A DNA stretch of 54,913 nt. It comes from Ignisphaera sp. (lineage in GTDB: Archaea; Thermoproteota; Thermoprotei_A; Sulfolobales; Ignisphaeraceae). The position numbers were made by a program, and so were the translations under genes. Positions 36,739-45,657 of this stretch are shown here, in pieces. Every line of letters starts with the position of its first letter. Position 1 is the stretch's first letter. The notes beneath the pieces are model-generated. The model was not told the origin of the DNA. It made no database searches and saw only the letters and a program-made list of their open reading frames with translations. The stretch spans positions 1 to 54,913 of the forward strand of contig JAPWTX010000007.1 of assembly GCA_028275825.1 (NCBI GenBank), written 5' to 3'.

Positions 36739-37161
36739 ATGGTTGAACCAGGTGATGTTGCAGCAAAATATTTTTCTCCTAAGGTGAGTGATAGAGAGCG
36801 CGCGGCATTTGAAGCTGGTATAGCCCTTGGCATGGTGATACACCAGTTCTCAGGAGTACCAGTGCGTTTTGCTGAAGAGGTTAAGCTTCTTGAGAAGGTA
36901 ATTGAATACGCTGTGAAGTCTCAGCCTTTTAAGAGAAAAGCTTTTGTAAAGATAAACATAGATTTGCCTAGCGATAGAAATCCCTATAACTACACGACAC
37001 TACGTTCAAGAAATCTTGACGTAACAGTGATTGTTGAGTATGGCAAGGCTGCTGTAAAAGCTCGTCTTCGATATTTGCCAGAACTAGATTACTCACTAGC
37101 TTACATAGAGGATATTTATGAGAAAGGCGATGAGATGTCAGTTAATGAGGGTAGTGTATGA
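36739..37161 (+). CDS. mptD: Archaeal dihydroneopterin aldolase (MptD-like)
   Basis: A protein of about 140 residues. AAFEAGIALGMVIHQFSGVPVRFAEEVKLLEKVIEYAVKSQPF near 20-62 matches the archaeal MptD family, which cleaves dihydroneopterin to hydroxymethyl-dihydropterin and glycolaldehyde. The basic strand VKINIDLPSDRNPYNYTTLRSRNLDVTV follows. I prefer the ATG at 36739, eight bases after GGTG; an in-frame TTG lies at 36733. It is divergent from mptA and starts an operon with DUF447 and DUF1464 genes. Confidence 0.86.
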   Translation: MVEPGDVAAKYFSPKVSDRERAAFEAGIALGMVIHQFSGVPVRFAEEVKLLEKVIEYAVKSQPFKRKAFVKINIDLPSDRNPYNYTTLRSRNLDVTVIVEYGKAAVKARLRYLPELDYSLAYIEDIYEKGDEMSVNEGSV

Positions 37162-37835
37162 GTGGAGAACATATGAGTGGTAATAGATGTGAATTGATGG
37201 AGTTAGGATTTTCCATCGATACATGGGGAGAGGTTGTGATGGTTTTCTACAGCAAGGGTGAGGTCATAGGCTTGATGCCTGTAGGTCTTAAGCTTTCTGA
37301 GGACTGCACCTTAGCTGGGAGATTGTATAGAGGATCAAAGCTATACAGCTACATTGCTAGTGCAAAGGTCGCAGAACTTCCATGCATAGCATGCATAAGT
37401 GAGGATCCTCAACTTTTCTACATGGCTGTATTTGAGAAGAGCCAAACTATAGAAATCTTTACTGAACATCGTTGCCCTGAGGAGTTCTGCGATGCATGTC
37501 TAATAGGCTTGTGCAAGTTTTTTGATGGAGATGAGGCTATAAATCTCAAGATCAGTGTGAAGGAAATTGCTCTCCATAGAAAAACACCTAGGGTGTTTAC
37601 AAGAGCTAGTGCAGCCATCATAGAGGCTCTAGTGTGGTTTACAAAACTTCCCTATGTGGATTGCAAGGATATTGAAAGAGTTTTGGAGAGGATAGAGCTG
37701 CTAAAAGAGACTGTGTACAGATCCTCACAAAAAAATATTTATGCTAAACTTATAGAAAATATATACTTGGCGGCATTCAAGCTGGTGAAAGAAGATGAGA
37801 GTTCTAGGTGTGGATCCCGGGACAAAAACATTTGA
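37158..37835 (+). CDS. DUF447-like protein
   Basis: The 225-residue protein has the DUF447 pattern: an N-terminal flavin-reductase-like barrel (VVMVFYSKGEVIGLMPVGLKL, then CTLAGRLYRGSKLYSYI) and a helical C-terminal half (RASAAIIEALVWFTKLP). Several cysteines cluster near 115-125 (CPEEFCDACLIGLC). The biochemical role is unknown. It overlaps mptD by 4 nt and the next gene by 41 nt, and DUF447 genes occur in methanopterin clusters elsewhere (from memory). Confidence 0.65.
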   Translation: MSGEHMSGNRCELMELGFSIDTWGEVVMVFYSKGEVIGLMPVGLKLSEDCTLAGRLYRGSKLYSYIASAKVAELPCIACISEDPQLFYMAVFEKSQTIEIFTEHRCPEEFCDACLIGLCKFFDGDEAINLKISVKEIALHRKTPRVFTRASAAIIEALVWFTKLPYVDCKDIERVLERIELLKETVYRSSQKNIYAKLIENIYLAAFKLVKEDESSRCGSRDKNI

Positions 37836-38955
37836 TATTGTTGTTATTGAAGATGGTGTTGCAAAGGTTGAGAAAAGCATAGATACTGCTACAATAGCTA
37901 AGAACCCAGATATTTTGATAAGTGCTGTGGATAAACTTGAAACTGATTACATTGTTGCGCCCTCGGGATATGGTGTTCCTGTGACTAGGGGAAGTGAGGT
38001 TCTTAATCCACGTAGGTTTGCTGTAGAACTGCTACTTCTCAGTACTGAGGATGATATAAGGAGGGGTGTTGAAGCTGGGGAAATAGGGATCTGGGTTTAT
38101 GATGCACTGTCCAAAGCTGTTGAGCACTTAGTTAAGAGGTATGGTATAAAGGTGCTGTTCTTACCCTCTATAATACTCCTTCCAACAGTTCCTACATATA
38201 GAAAGCTCAATAAAATAGATATGGGTACCGTGGATAAACTTGCTGCAACATTTATTGCTATACACAGTTATAGTAATAGAGAAGGTATAGACTATGATAA
38301 TGTCAATATAGTTGTAGCAGAGCTTGGCTTCGGATACAACGCTGTAATAGCTGTTAGCAAAGGCAAGATTGTTGATGGAATAGGCGGTACATATGCATCA
38401 ATAGGAACACTCACAGCCGGCTCCCTAGACCTGGAGGTTGTTGTCAGAGTGAGCCACTGGGATAGGTGGGATGTTTTTCATGGAGGCATATTCTATTATA
38501 CAAACACATTTGATATGAACGCTCTTGCAAAGGCATTTGAAAACAATGAGGAGCCTCAGGCCTCGATATTCAAGGGTTTTGTAGAGGCTGTGGCAAAGGA
38601 TATCATGAGAGCCTTGGTTGCGAGCCCAAGGGCAGAAGTAGTGATGCTAACAGGCAGACATAGCAGAATAGAACTTGTCAAAAAGCTTCTGCAAGAACTT
38701 CTAAGAGATATTGAATTCATTTATACACAGCCACTTAGAGGAGCTCTAATAAGTAAAGAAGCTGCTCAAGGATATGCCGCAATAGGCGAGGGCATTTCTG
38801 GAGGATTCTTCAAAGATCTTGTAAAACACATGGAGATAGAGAAAGCATGCGGAACAACAGCAGATTACCTAATACACGAGAAGTTGAAGATATTTAAAGA
38901 AAGGATTCAAAACACATATAAAGAGCTTGTCACACATCCAAAAATCTGCATATAG
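37795..38955 (+). CDS. DUF1464 family ASKHA-fold protein
   Basis: The 386-residue protein starts VLGVDPGTKTFDIVVIEDG, an actin/hexokinase-type phosphate-1 motif, has VVAELGFGYNAVIAVSKGKIVDGIGG near 170-195 (phosphate-2-like), and VVMLTGRHSR near 280 (adenosine region). DUF1464 archaeal proteins fit this layout; a kinase or ATPase is expected, with the substrate unknown. As third gene of the mptD operon it may phosphorylate an intermediate of the pterin cofactor. That role is inference. Confidence 0.78.
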   Translation: MRVLGVDPGTKTFDIVVIEDGVAKVEKSIDTATIAKNPDILISAVDKLETDYIVAPSGYGVPVTRGSEVLNPRRFAVELLLLSTEDDIRRGVEAGEIGIWVYDALSKAVEHLVKRYGIKVLFLPSIILLPTVPTYRKLNKIDMGTVDKLAATFIAIHSYSNREGIDYDNVNIVVAELGFGYNAVIAVSKGKIVDGIGGTYASIGTLTAGSLDLEVVVRVSHWDRWDVFHGGIFYYTNTFDMNALAKAFENNEEPQASIFKGFVEAVAKDIMRALVASPRAEVVMLTGRHSRIELVKKLLQELLRDIEFIYTQPLRGALISKEAAQGYAAIGEGISGGFFKDLVKHMEIEKACGTTADYLIHEKLKIFKERIQNTYKELVTHPKICI

Positions 38956-39023
38956 ACTGTTACAGGGCTGATGATAAGTTTAGATAGTTGTAAACAGTTG
39001 TAAATACTTAGCACTATAGGGTG

Positions 39024-39180
39024 ATGTTTGAATAGCTCTACACCCACTATAAACTCTCGGATGACCTGCACTGCGACGACATAGAGAAAAACTCAGATGA
39101 GAGTTCTATGGTGTTGGGCTCGACAGGCACCCATGAAGTGTGGGTGAAGCTAGTGAACCCACACAGAGGTGCAACCCCGC
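39024..39180 (+). repeat. Structured ~155-bp element, family R3 copy 1 (candidate ncRNA)
   Basis: It is similar along its length to the complement of 50697-50850. Both copies carry a TATA-like box at the same offset (CTATAAACT at 39047-39055). The hairpin GTGTGGGT (39138-39145) with ACCCACAC (39157-39164) is kept in copy 2 through G-U pairs. Here GCACC (39127-39131) also pairs with GGTGC (39168-39172) around it. It sits in the 551-nt gap between the convergent DUF1464 and serpin genes; the rest of that gap shows nothing recognisable. Confidence 0.55.
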
Positions 39181-39506
39181 AAACATGTTTAAAACTAATT
39201 ACAGCTACTCACAGATATTGAAAGCAGGAAAACACAATATAACTACAGGTACCCTCTTGCTTACTTTTGTTGGAGACCTTGCTCTTTAGGGTAGAGAGGT
39301 TTGTCGAAACACATAAGTCTCTATTTATTTAAATGCTTTGAGAGCTAGATATAAACAAGCTTAGCACATTGCAAACCTACAACTCCCCAAAACCAGCAAC
39401 AGTTTAAAACCATGTGAAACTCAAAGCAGTAGCTAAAGACTGTTTAGAAATGCAGTGGTGTGTTTCGCGATGTTTATAAAAATAGTTTTGTTTTGGATGT
39501 TCTTTG

Positions 39507-40760
39507 CTAATTCATTTGACTTGGGTCTATAAAGTGCCCTATAAAGAGTATTGCCTTGTTTTGGCTGTCTCTCAACATGTATATGAAGGGCTTATTTATA
39601 ATCACCTCTTCTGGGTACACATGGGCAGCTGTTGCTATGATTATTGCTGTAGCGGCTGCTGCTTCTGTACCTTTTTCATAGACCTTGATTATTGCTTGGT
39701 GCACAACTTTATCAACATATATATCCCCTCTACTAACATAAGCCATTCTGCTTAGATCAGCATTTCCTGTAAAGACCTCTCTGATTCCAAGTTTTTTGAG
39801 GTCGTCGTTAAGATTTCTACGGAATGTTATATTGAACTTGGGCATTATAAGGTGTATGAGAGTCCCTGGCTTGGTGTTATCAAGCTTGCTAAGAGCATTC
39901 AGAATGAGATCCCTGTAACTCTTTATTGCTTTACTGAAATTGCCTGGCATTATTATCACCATAGAAATTGTGGTGTTTTTATATGGTATTTCAACAGCTA
40001 CATAATCATCTCCTCTAGCAACCTTTATGTGAGTGTCGTCAACCTCCATAGCATCAACTTTAACACTACTGCTATCTCTCCAAAACTCTATCTTTCCACA
40101 AGGTGTGAACTCTTTTAGCCACTCCCCCTTGAAGTATATCACCGAAACTAGAATAGCAACAGTGTTGTCAGGAACATCATCTCTGCTAAGCAAGTTCTTT
40201 ATCAAGTTATTTGTTTTATTAGCAACCCAGCTATTGACCTCATCAACAAGCTCATTAATATCACTAGCGAAGCTCCTCACATCACCACCAAAGCATCTCC
40301 TCACACCATCCATATAGTCCTCCCTAAAGGGAAAACCACGCTTGAGCCACACACCATTAGCAACATATAGAACTGCACTGCTATTTGAACTGAGTGGTAG
40401 CATGGATAAGAGTTGCTGATAAGCTGAGCAAGCATCAGCATTATCGAGACCCATGGCATTGCCAAGCTCTTCTCTGGTAGTTGAATTAGCCCCTTCATAG
40501 AGCATTGTCAATGCTATATAGACATTGAATGGAGAAACAATAACATTCTTATCAGCATTGCTAGCCAGCATGAGGCCATAGAGATTCAGCGTAAAATTAT
40601 TTACCTTCTCAATAACTTCAGGAAGTGTAAGAGCTTTGGCAGGGACAGGAGCTGGGGAACTAAACTGGGGAGATGGTTTTTCAAAGTATACAAATAGCGA
40701 AGCCATAGCAAGAATAACCAAAACTATTGCCAATGGGTAATAGAGACTATTGCTCTTCAT
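39507..40760 (-). CDS. Serpin (serine protease inhibitor), membrane-anchored or secreted
   Basis: A protein of about 417 residues from the ATG at 40760. An N-terminal hydrophobic segment (YYPLAIVLVILAMASLFVYF) serves as signal or anchor. Serpin blocks follow: NVIVSPFNVYIALTMLYEGA, AILVSVIYFKGEWLKEF, MVIIMPG, and KVVHQAIIKVYEKGTEAAAATA, with the closing INKPFIYMLRD. The hinge EKGTEAAAAT has the small residues of inhibitory serpins, so it should trap a serine-type protease outside the membrane. The scissile region is aliphatic (IIIATAAH), with P1 perhaps Ala. An in-frame start at 40793 would only add 11 residues before the signal. Confidence 0.93.
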   Translation of the reverse strand: MKSNSLYYPLAIVLVILAMASLFVYFEKPSPQFSSPAPVPAKALTLPEVIEKVNNFTLNLYGLMLASNADKNVIVSPFNVYIALTMLYEGANSTTREELGNAMGLDNADACSAYQQLLSMLPLSSNSSAVLYVANGVWLKRGFPFREDYMDGVRRCFGGDVRSFASDINELVDEVNSWVANKTNNLIKNLLSRDDVPDNTVAILVSVIYFKGEWLKEFTPCGKIEFWRDSSSVKVDAMEVDDTHIKVARGDDYVAVEIPYKNTTISMVIIMPGNFSKAIKSYRDLILNALSKLDNTKPGTLIHLIMPKFNITFRRNLNDDLKKLGIREVFTGNADLSRMAYVSRGDIYVDKVVHQAIIKVYEKGTEAAAATAIIIATAAHVYPEEVIINKPFIYMLRDSQNKAILFIGHFIDPSQMN

Positions 40761-41069
40761 CACTTTTCCACACCTTAACAAATTAGTTAGCACTAAGTAG
40801 TTTATAGTACCTACTTACAGTGACAAGAATGTCACGTAAATCAAGACAAAAAGCAAATGAATTGACAAGTATATGGATAGCTAGTAAACTATAAAAGGTA
40901 ATGCAGAATAGAAGGTAAAACACCACAGTGATGCAAATTTTAAAGCTTAGGAAATGTATATGTAGAGAAGTGCGCTAATTCAGTATAGACTTGAAAATAA
41001 ACTTTCTGAACTCCCCCAATAGCAATGCTTATTTCACGACTTTAATCTGTTAGTTGCCTGTTATAACCC

Positions 41070-41336
41070 GAAAGCCTCGCCATTTATGGTGGAGATGAAT
41101 GAAAAGTTTATGAGCTTCCTCTGTTTTGATTGCTTTTGGTGATGAGTAATATTAGAGCTGTTGTTGCCTCTAAGCACTTGAATGCTGGATTGGCAATCAC
41201 ATGAACTGGCTGAGATGTGGGAGGCTATGGCCCTCCCAACCACCCCTCAAATGACAGATGTAAAACAGAACAGATGAGGAGAGCCAATGAGCTGCCCCAG
41301 GGGGCCCTGGCCCTTCAGAGCAGGGAGGAGGTCAGA
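41070..41336 (+). mobile_element. IS200/IS605-type miniature element (copy 4), both ends present
   Basis: It begins GAAAGCCTCGCCATTTATGG, whose CTCGCCA and TGGUGGAG pair with one bulge as in IS200/IS605 left ends. The interior keeps a TnpB-like tail (MTDVKQNR, stop, GEPMS). The right end has CCCTG/CAGGG around GCCCTTCAGAG and finishes GGGAGGAGGTCAGAC. At 267 bp it lacks any transposase and is a non-autonomous derivative. It explains most of the gap 40794-41572; the remainder holds the promoter of the next operon and no gene. Confidence 0.6.
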
Positions 41337-41572
41337 CTAAAGATCCCTTTTTGATAGAGTTGTGCTGATGTTATTAGATTTATATCATTGGTTTAATAGC
41401 GTGATTGTCTTTTGCGAATTAAGTTCGGCAAATGTCTGAAGATAGAGGAGTACAGAGGTTCTATGCTTGCATTCATCGATTGGAAAAAAGCTCTTGATAG
41501 TTACTCACATTTTGTGAGTTTGGTTTTTATAGTCATACCCTTCTTTGAAGTGATTTCGAGGTGTGGTGCTAG

Positions 41573-42265
41573 TTGGGCTCAAGCAATGCTATGATTGAGG
41601 TTGTTAATGTGTGGAAAGTATATCGTGTTGGAAAAGTTGAGTACCCAGCACTTAGAGGTGTGACAATGAGTGTGGAGAAAGGTGAGTTTCTTTGTATAGT
41701 TGGACCCTCTGGCTCTGGAAAATCATCGCTAATAAACATACTGGGTGCTATGGATAGACCTACTAAAGGTGAGGTCATTTTTGAAAAGGTTCCACTTAGT
41801 AAGCTATCTGATGACAAGCTTGCAGAGCTGAGGAATAGGAGAATGGGCTTTGTTTTTCAAACAATTAACCTCCTCAACCATCTAACAGTTTTAGAGAATG
41901 TTGAGCTCCCCATGATGGTTCTCGGCATACCGCCTAAAAAGCGTAGAGAAAGAGCCATAGAGGTGCTTAGCAGGTTTCTGCCAGAATCAACATTTTATAA
42001 AAAGCCTTTGGAGATTAGTGGGGGAGAGCAGCAGAGAGTTGCAATTGCAAGGGCGCTGGCAAATAATCCAGATGTTATCCTCGCTGATGAACCTACAGGA
42101 AACCTGGACTCTGCTAATGCACAGCAAGTTGCAAAGATATTTAGGGAGCTTAGAGATGAGGGGAGAACCATAATTATGGTAACACATAACCTAGAGCTAA
42201 CGAATTATGCAGACAGGGTAGTGAGGCTGAGGGATGGGCAAATAGTAGAGGTGGTTAAGAAATGA
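41573..42265 (+). CDS. MacB/LolD-type ABC transporter ATPase
   Basis: The 230-residue ATPase has Walker A GPSGSGKSSL, Q-loop FVFQTINLLNHLTVLENVELPM, signature ISGGEQQRVAIARAL, Walker B VILADEPTGNLD and the switch histidine MVTHNLEL. This is the MacB/LolD subtype that drives mechanotransmission rather than substrate passage. The TTG start follows GAGGTG and a TATA-like TTTTTATA at 41524-41531. It overlaps the repeat protein gene by 4 nt; the FtsX-like permease is third in the operon. Confidence 0.93.
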   Translation: MGSSNAMIEVVNVWKVYRVGKVEYPALRGVTMSVEKGEFLCIVGPSGSGKSSLINILGAMDRPTKGEVIFEKVPLSKLSDDKLAELRNRRMGFVFQTINLLNHLTVLENVELPMMVLGIPPKKRRERAIEVLSRFLPESTFYKKPLEISGGEQQRVAIARALANNPDVILADEPTGNLDSANAQQVAKIFRELRDEGRTIIMVTHNLELTNYADRVVRLRDGQIVEVVKK

Positions 42266-45200
42266 GTAGTGAGAGCATGCTTAGAAATATGCTAGTTCTC
42301 ACAACACTCCTGCTAATCACACTTCTCTACATACCGCTATACACATCCCCAGTATATTCCCAGGGAGGGCAATTCGAGGTTGTTGGAGTTACATGGGGCA
42401 CTACAACATCACCTACATGTGTAGGTCCTTGGATGCAAGCACAAATGCTAACAGTAACATTAATGTACAATGGAAATACTAGTCTACCAGGTCTCAAAGC
42501 TGAGCTATACTTGCCGCAACCCCTCAGAGATAGCATAAGCAAGTCAAGCATTGCTACTGCATACTACATGCAGCCTGTGGTAAGGGGGCAGCCAATCTCC
42601 TTAACATTCTGGATAGATGTTGGGAATGCTGCAGTGGGTGACTATAGTACATACATGATTCTGTACACGTATGTAAATGGGGTGTGGACTCCAGTTTCAG
42701 CAAAGACTATAACCATAAGTATTAAGTATACTGAGAACCTCACAATAGGGCCCAGCATCATCACAGCTTACCCTGGATATACAAACATAAGCATACAGTT
42801 AAAGAATCTAGGACTAGGCTATGCTCATGGAGCCTCCCTCACAGTATCGTCACAGTCACCACAAGTATCAGTTGTTGCGCAGCGTATTTGGATAGGGGAA
42901 ATACCGCCACAGAGCTCTACTAATATAAGCATACCCCTCTACATATCGCCAGCATTGGCAGGCTCTATAGCACCTCTATCCCTAGCCATAAACTATGTTG
43001 ATGCATGTGGCTTTAGCAGGTCCCTCACATCAGCACTATACCTATCTGTCGTCCAGCCAATACCACCACAAATCGCTTTGAGCATTTCACCATCAACTAT
43101 TATAGCAGGAGCAAAAAACAATGTAACTGTGTCCATAGTTAACAACGGATCTACAACTATCAAAGGTATTACCATCTCCTTCACCTTCCCACAGCAGGTA
43201 ATACTAGTTAATGGCTCTCTAAAGTGGTTTATAGACGAGCTAGAGCCTAGCTCATCGGCAAGCACATCCCTTATCTTAACCTCCATAGGTGTTTCGAGTA
43301 GCAAGTCTGTGACTCAAATCACCGCTACAGTTACTTACACAGATCAGTACGGTATAAGCAGAAGTGATGTAATACCTCTCACCCTAACCATAGTTAAGCC
43401 CGCGACTCTCATAGATGTGGATATAGAGCCTAGGAACCTCACTCCGGGAAGTGTTAATGAATTAACACTAATTGTGCGCAATGTAGGGAATGCCACGGCA
43501 TATGGACTAGATCTGTTGGCTACATTGCCGCAGTTCCTGATATTTAAGGATTTTGATGGGAGGTGGTATGTAGGTGATTTAAAGCCAGGCGAAGAAAGAG
43601 TGAGAGTGCTAACCCTCATAGCGCCCTCAACAACTAGCAGTGCCATTCAAATACCTGTAACGCTTAGCTATGCAGATGCAGCTCTTACCTCAAGATCTGA
43701 AACAAGATATGTAGTGCTAGTGGTAAAACCAATTGCAACCCTTCTCACAACATCTATAGAACCTGAGCAAGTTACTGTAGGGAACAACAACATTACTATA
43801 AGTGTTAAGAACTCTGGAAACATAAGCATCTACAATGTGCAAGCAATAATCTCTGTGCAGGGTGCAGCTTTCATAGGGTTTGATGGGAAGTGGCGTATAG
43901 GAGATCTAGAGCCTGGTGAGGAAAAGAGTATTACATTACAGCTCGCAACACCCTCATCATCTAACACTATTCAGATTTCTGTAGCTTATAGCTATACAGA
44001 TGTTGGGGGAAGTAGCAGGAGTGAGAATAGCGTGATTGTGTTAGAGGTGTTGCAGCCAACAATAAACATAGCTATATGGGCAAAGCCACAAAACTTGAGC
44101 ATTGGAGACAACAATGTCACTATATACATTCAGAATAGAGGTAATAGCACCATCTACAACACAATGATTGCACTTACAATACCTCAGCAGATAGCACTAT
44201 TGAACTCTGATGGCAGGGTATATATAGGCGATGTCGGACCTGGCGAAACAAAAGCATTCTCCCTACACATGACCGTGGCCTCTGGATCCAATGTGGTGCA
44301 GATGCCAGTAACAATAATCTATACTGATGTGGGTGGAGCCTCTAGAAGTGAGAACAGGGTACTTAGCTTCAGGGTAGCAGCGCAACCAACGATAGCAAAT
44401 TTTGAGGTATCTATAGAGCCTAGCAGTATAGTAAGTGGTGTGCAATCAAAGCTAAGGGTAACTGTAGTAAATATAGCAAGCAAGAGGCTTGATAACATCT
44501 CAGCTTCAATATCTTCACAAGCACTAGCTTTCGTGGGATTCGATGGAAAGTGGCTTATAGGCTCCTTAAAACCGGGTGAGGCTAGGAGTATAGATCTGCC
44601 GATATATATAAACCCTGTTCAGACCTCGCAAAACATTGCTATAACAGTTGTACTTACATATATCGATACATCCACGGGAAGCAGCAATTCTGAATCATAC
44701 ACACTTACCATAATAGCTCTGCCTAACACCTTAAAGCAGCCTCCAGAGGTGTCTGTTTATCCACAAGTGTTGGTTGCTGGTGGTGTGAATAACCTAACTA
44801 TGTCTATTAGAAATCCAAACACCTTCAATATAAGCGCAATAGGCATTAGCATAACGCCTCCAGCACAAACATCGTTGCTAGCCTCGGACACATACTTCAT
44901 ACCACTGCTTAAGCCAGGCGATGAATATATCATAACAGTGCCTCTATACATCCCACCAACTTTTGGTTCTGCAACAACCTCCCTAGCGATAGCCGTGAGC
45001 TACTTCGACGGAGCATCTACAGGTACACTTTCAAAGAGTGTAGCATTTCTCGTAGCTTTGCCACCAATGCTTAAAGTAACAAATTACGCCATCCTGCCAC
45101 AAACAATAACACCTGGACAAACATTTTCAGTAACACTTACAATAGCTAATGCAGGTATTGGAACAGCGTATAATGTCACAGTAATAGCATTACCAAGTCC

Positions 45201-45657
45201 ACTCTATACTCCACTTCTAGGCTCCCAGACATTCGTTGGTGATCTAGCTAAAGGAGCCTCAACAACAGTTACATTTAGCTTTAGAGCCTCTAGCCAGCTA
45301 AACGCAACTAACTACAACATCACTATCATAGGAAGACCTAACATTACAAGAACCTTCACCACAAGACCATTTCCAACAGTGTCCCGCAGCATTCCATACC
45401 CCAACATTACGAGACTTCCATACGCTACTCAAGCACCTCACGTTGCCATACTGATTACATTCATGGATAACATTGGTAGAAAGTACAATACAACTCTACT
45501 AATACCCCTAACCATGGTGCCGAGCAACGTAGTCACAGTAACTGCAACAAATGCTGCTGAAGGAACCTTCAGTAACCATCTGGTTTTGTCATTGGCTGTA
45601 ATTGTGGTTGTTATAGTGGCTATAACATATGTTATAATAAGGGTGAGGAAGAAGTGA
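42262..45657 (+). CDS. Giant surface protein with tandem CARDB/COG1361-like repeats
   Basis: The 1131-residue protein has an N-terminal signal segment (MLVLTTLLLITLLYIPLY), about eight tandem beta-sandwich units of about 110 residues, and one C-terminal transmembrane segment (LVLSLAVIVVVIVAITYVIIRVRKK). Each unit repeats a pattern like N.ITISVKNSGN, then FDGKW.IGDLEPGE and S.TY.D..G.SRSE. Many Asn-X-Ser/Thr sites suggest a glycosylated outside face. Such proteins lie between MacB-type ATPase and permease genes in archaea and may replace the bacterial periplasmic adaptor. The substrate is unknown. Confidence 0.85.
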   Translation: MSSESMLRNMLVLTTLLLITLLYIPLYTSPVYSQGGQFEVVGVTWGTTTSPTCVGPWMQAQMLTVTLMYNGNTSLPGLKAELYLPQPLRDSISKSSIATAYYMQPVVRGQPISLTFWIDVGNAAVGDYSTYMILYTYVNGVWTPVSAKTITISIKYTENLTIGPSIITAYPGYTNISIQLKNLGLGYAHGASLTVSSQSPQVSVVAQRIWIGEIPPQSSTNISIPLYISPALAGSIAPLSLAINYVDACGFSRSLTSALYLSVVQPIPPQIALSISPSTIIAGAKNNVTVSIVNNGSTTIKGITISFTFPQQVILVNGSLKWFIDELEPSSSASTSLILTSIGVSSSKSVTQITATVTYTDQYGISRSDVIPLTLTIVKPATLIDVDIEPRNLTPGSVNELTLIVRNVGNATAYGLDLLATLPQFLIFKDFDGRWYVGDLKPGEERVRVLTLIAPSTTSSAIQIPVTLSYADAALTSRSETRYVVLVVKPIATLLTTSIEPEQVTVGNNNITISVKNSGNISIYNVQAIISVQGAAFIGFDGKWRIGDLEPGEEKSITLQLATPSSSNTIQISVAYSYTDVGGSSRSENSVIVLEVLQPTINIAIWAKPQNLSIGDNNVTIYIQNRGNSTIYNTMIALTIPQQIALLNSDGRVYIGDVGPGETKAFSLHMTVASGSNVVQMPVTIIYTDVGGASRSENRVLSFRVAAQPTIANFEVSIEPSSIVSGVQSKLRVTVVNIASKRLDNISASISSQALAFVGFDGKWLIGSLKPGEARSIDLPIYINPVQTSQNIAITVVLTYIDTSTGSSNSESYTLTIIALPNTLKQPPEVSVYPQVLVAGGVNNLTMSIRNPNTFNISAIGISITPPAQTSLLASDTYFIPLLKPGDEYIITVPLYIPPTFGSATTSLAIAVSYFDGASTGTLSKSVAFLVALPPMLKVTNYAILPQTITPGQTFSVTLTIANAGIGTAYNVTVIALPSPLYTPLLGSQTFVGDLAKGASTTVTFSFRASSQLNATNYNITIIGRPNITRTFTTRPFPTVSRSIPYPNITRLPYATQAPHVAILITFMDNIGRKYNTTLLIPLTMVPSNVVTVTATNAAEGTFSNHLVLSLAVIVVVIVAITYVIIRVRKK

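Noticed and set aside
41412-41594. 60-codon plus-strand frame before the MacB-type ATPase
   Set aside because: It overlaps the promoter and start of the ATPase and has no ribosome-binding site.
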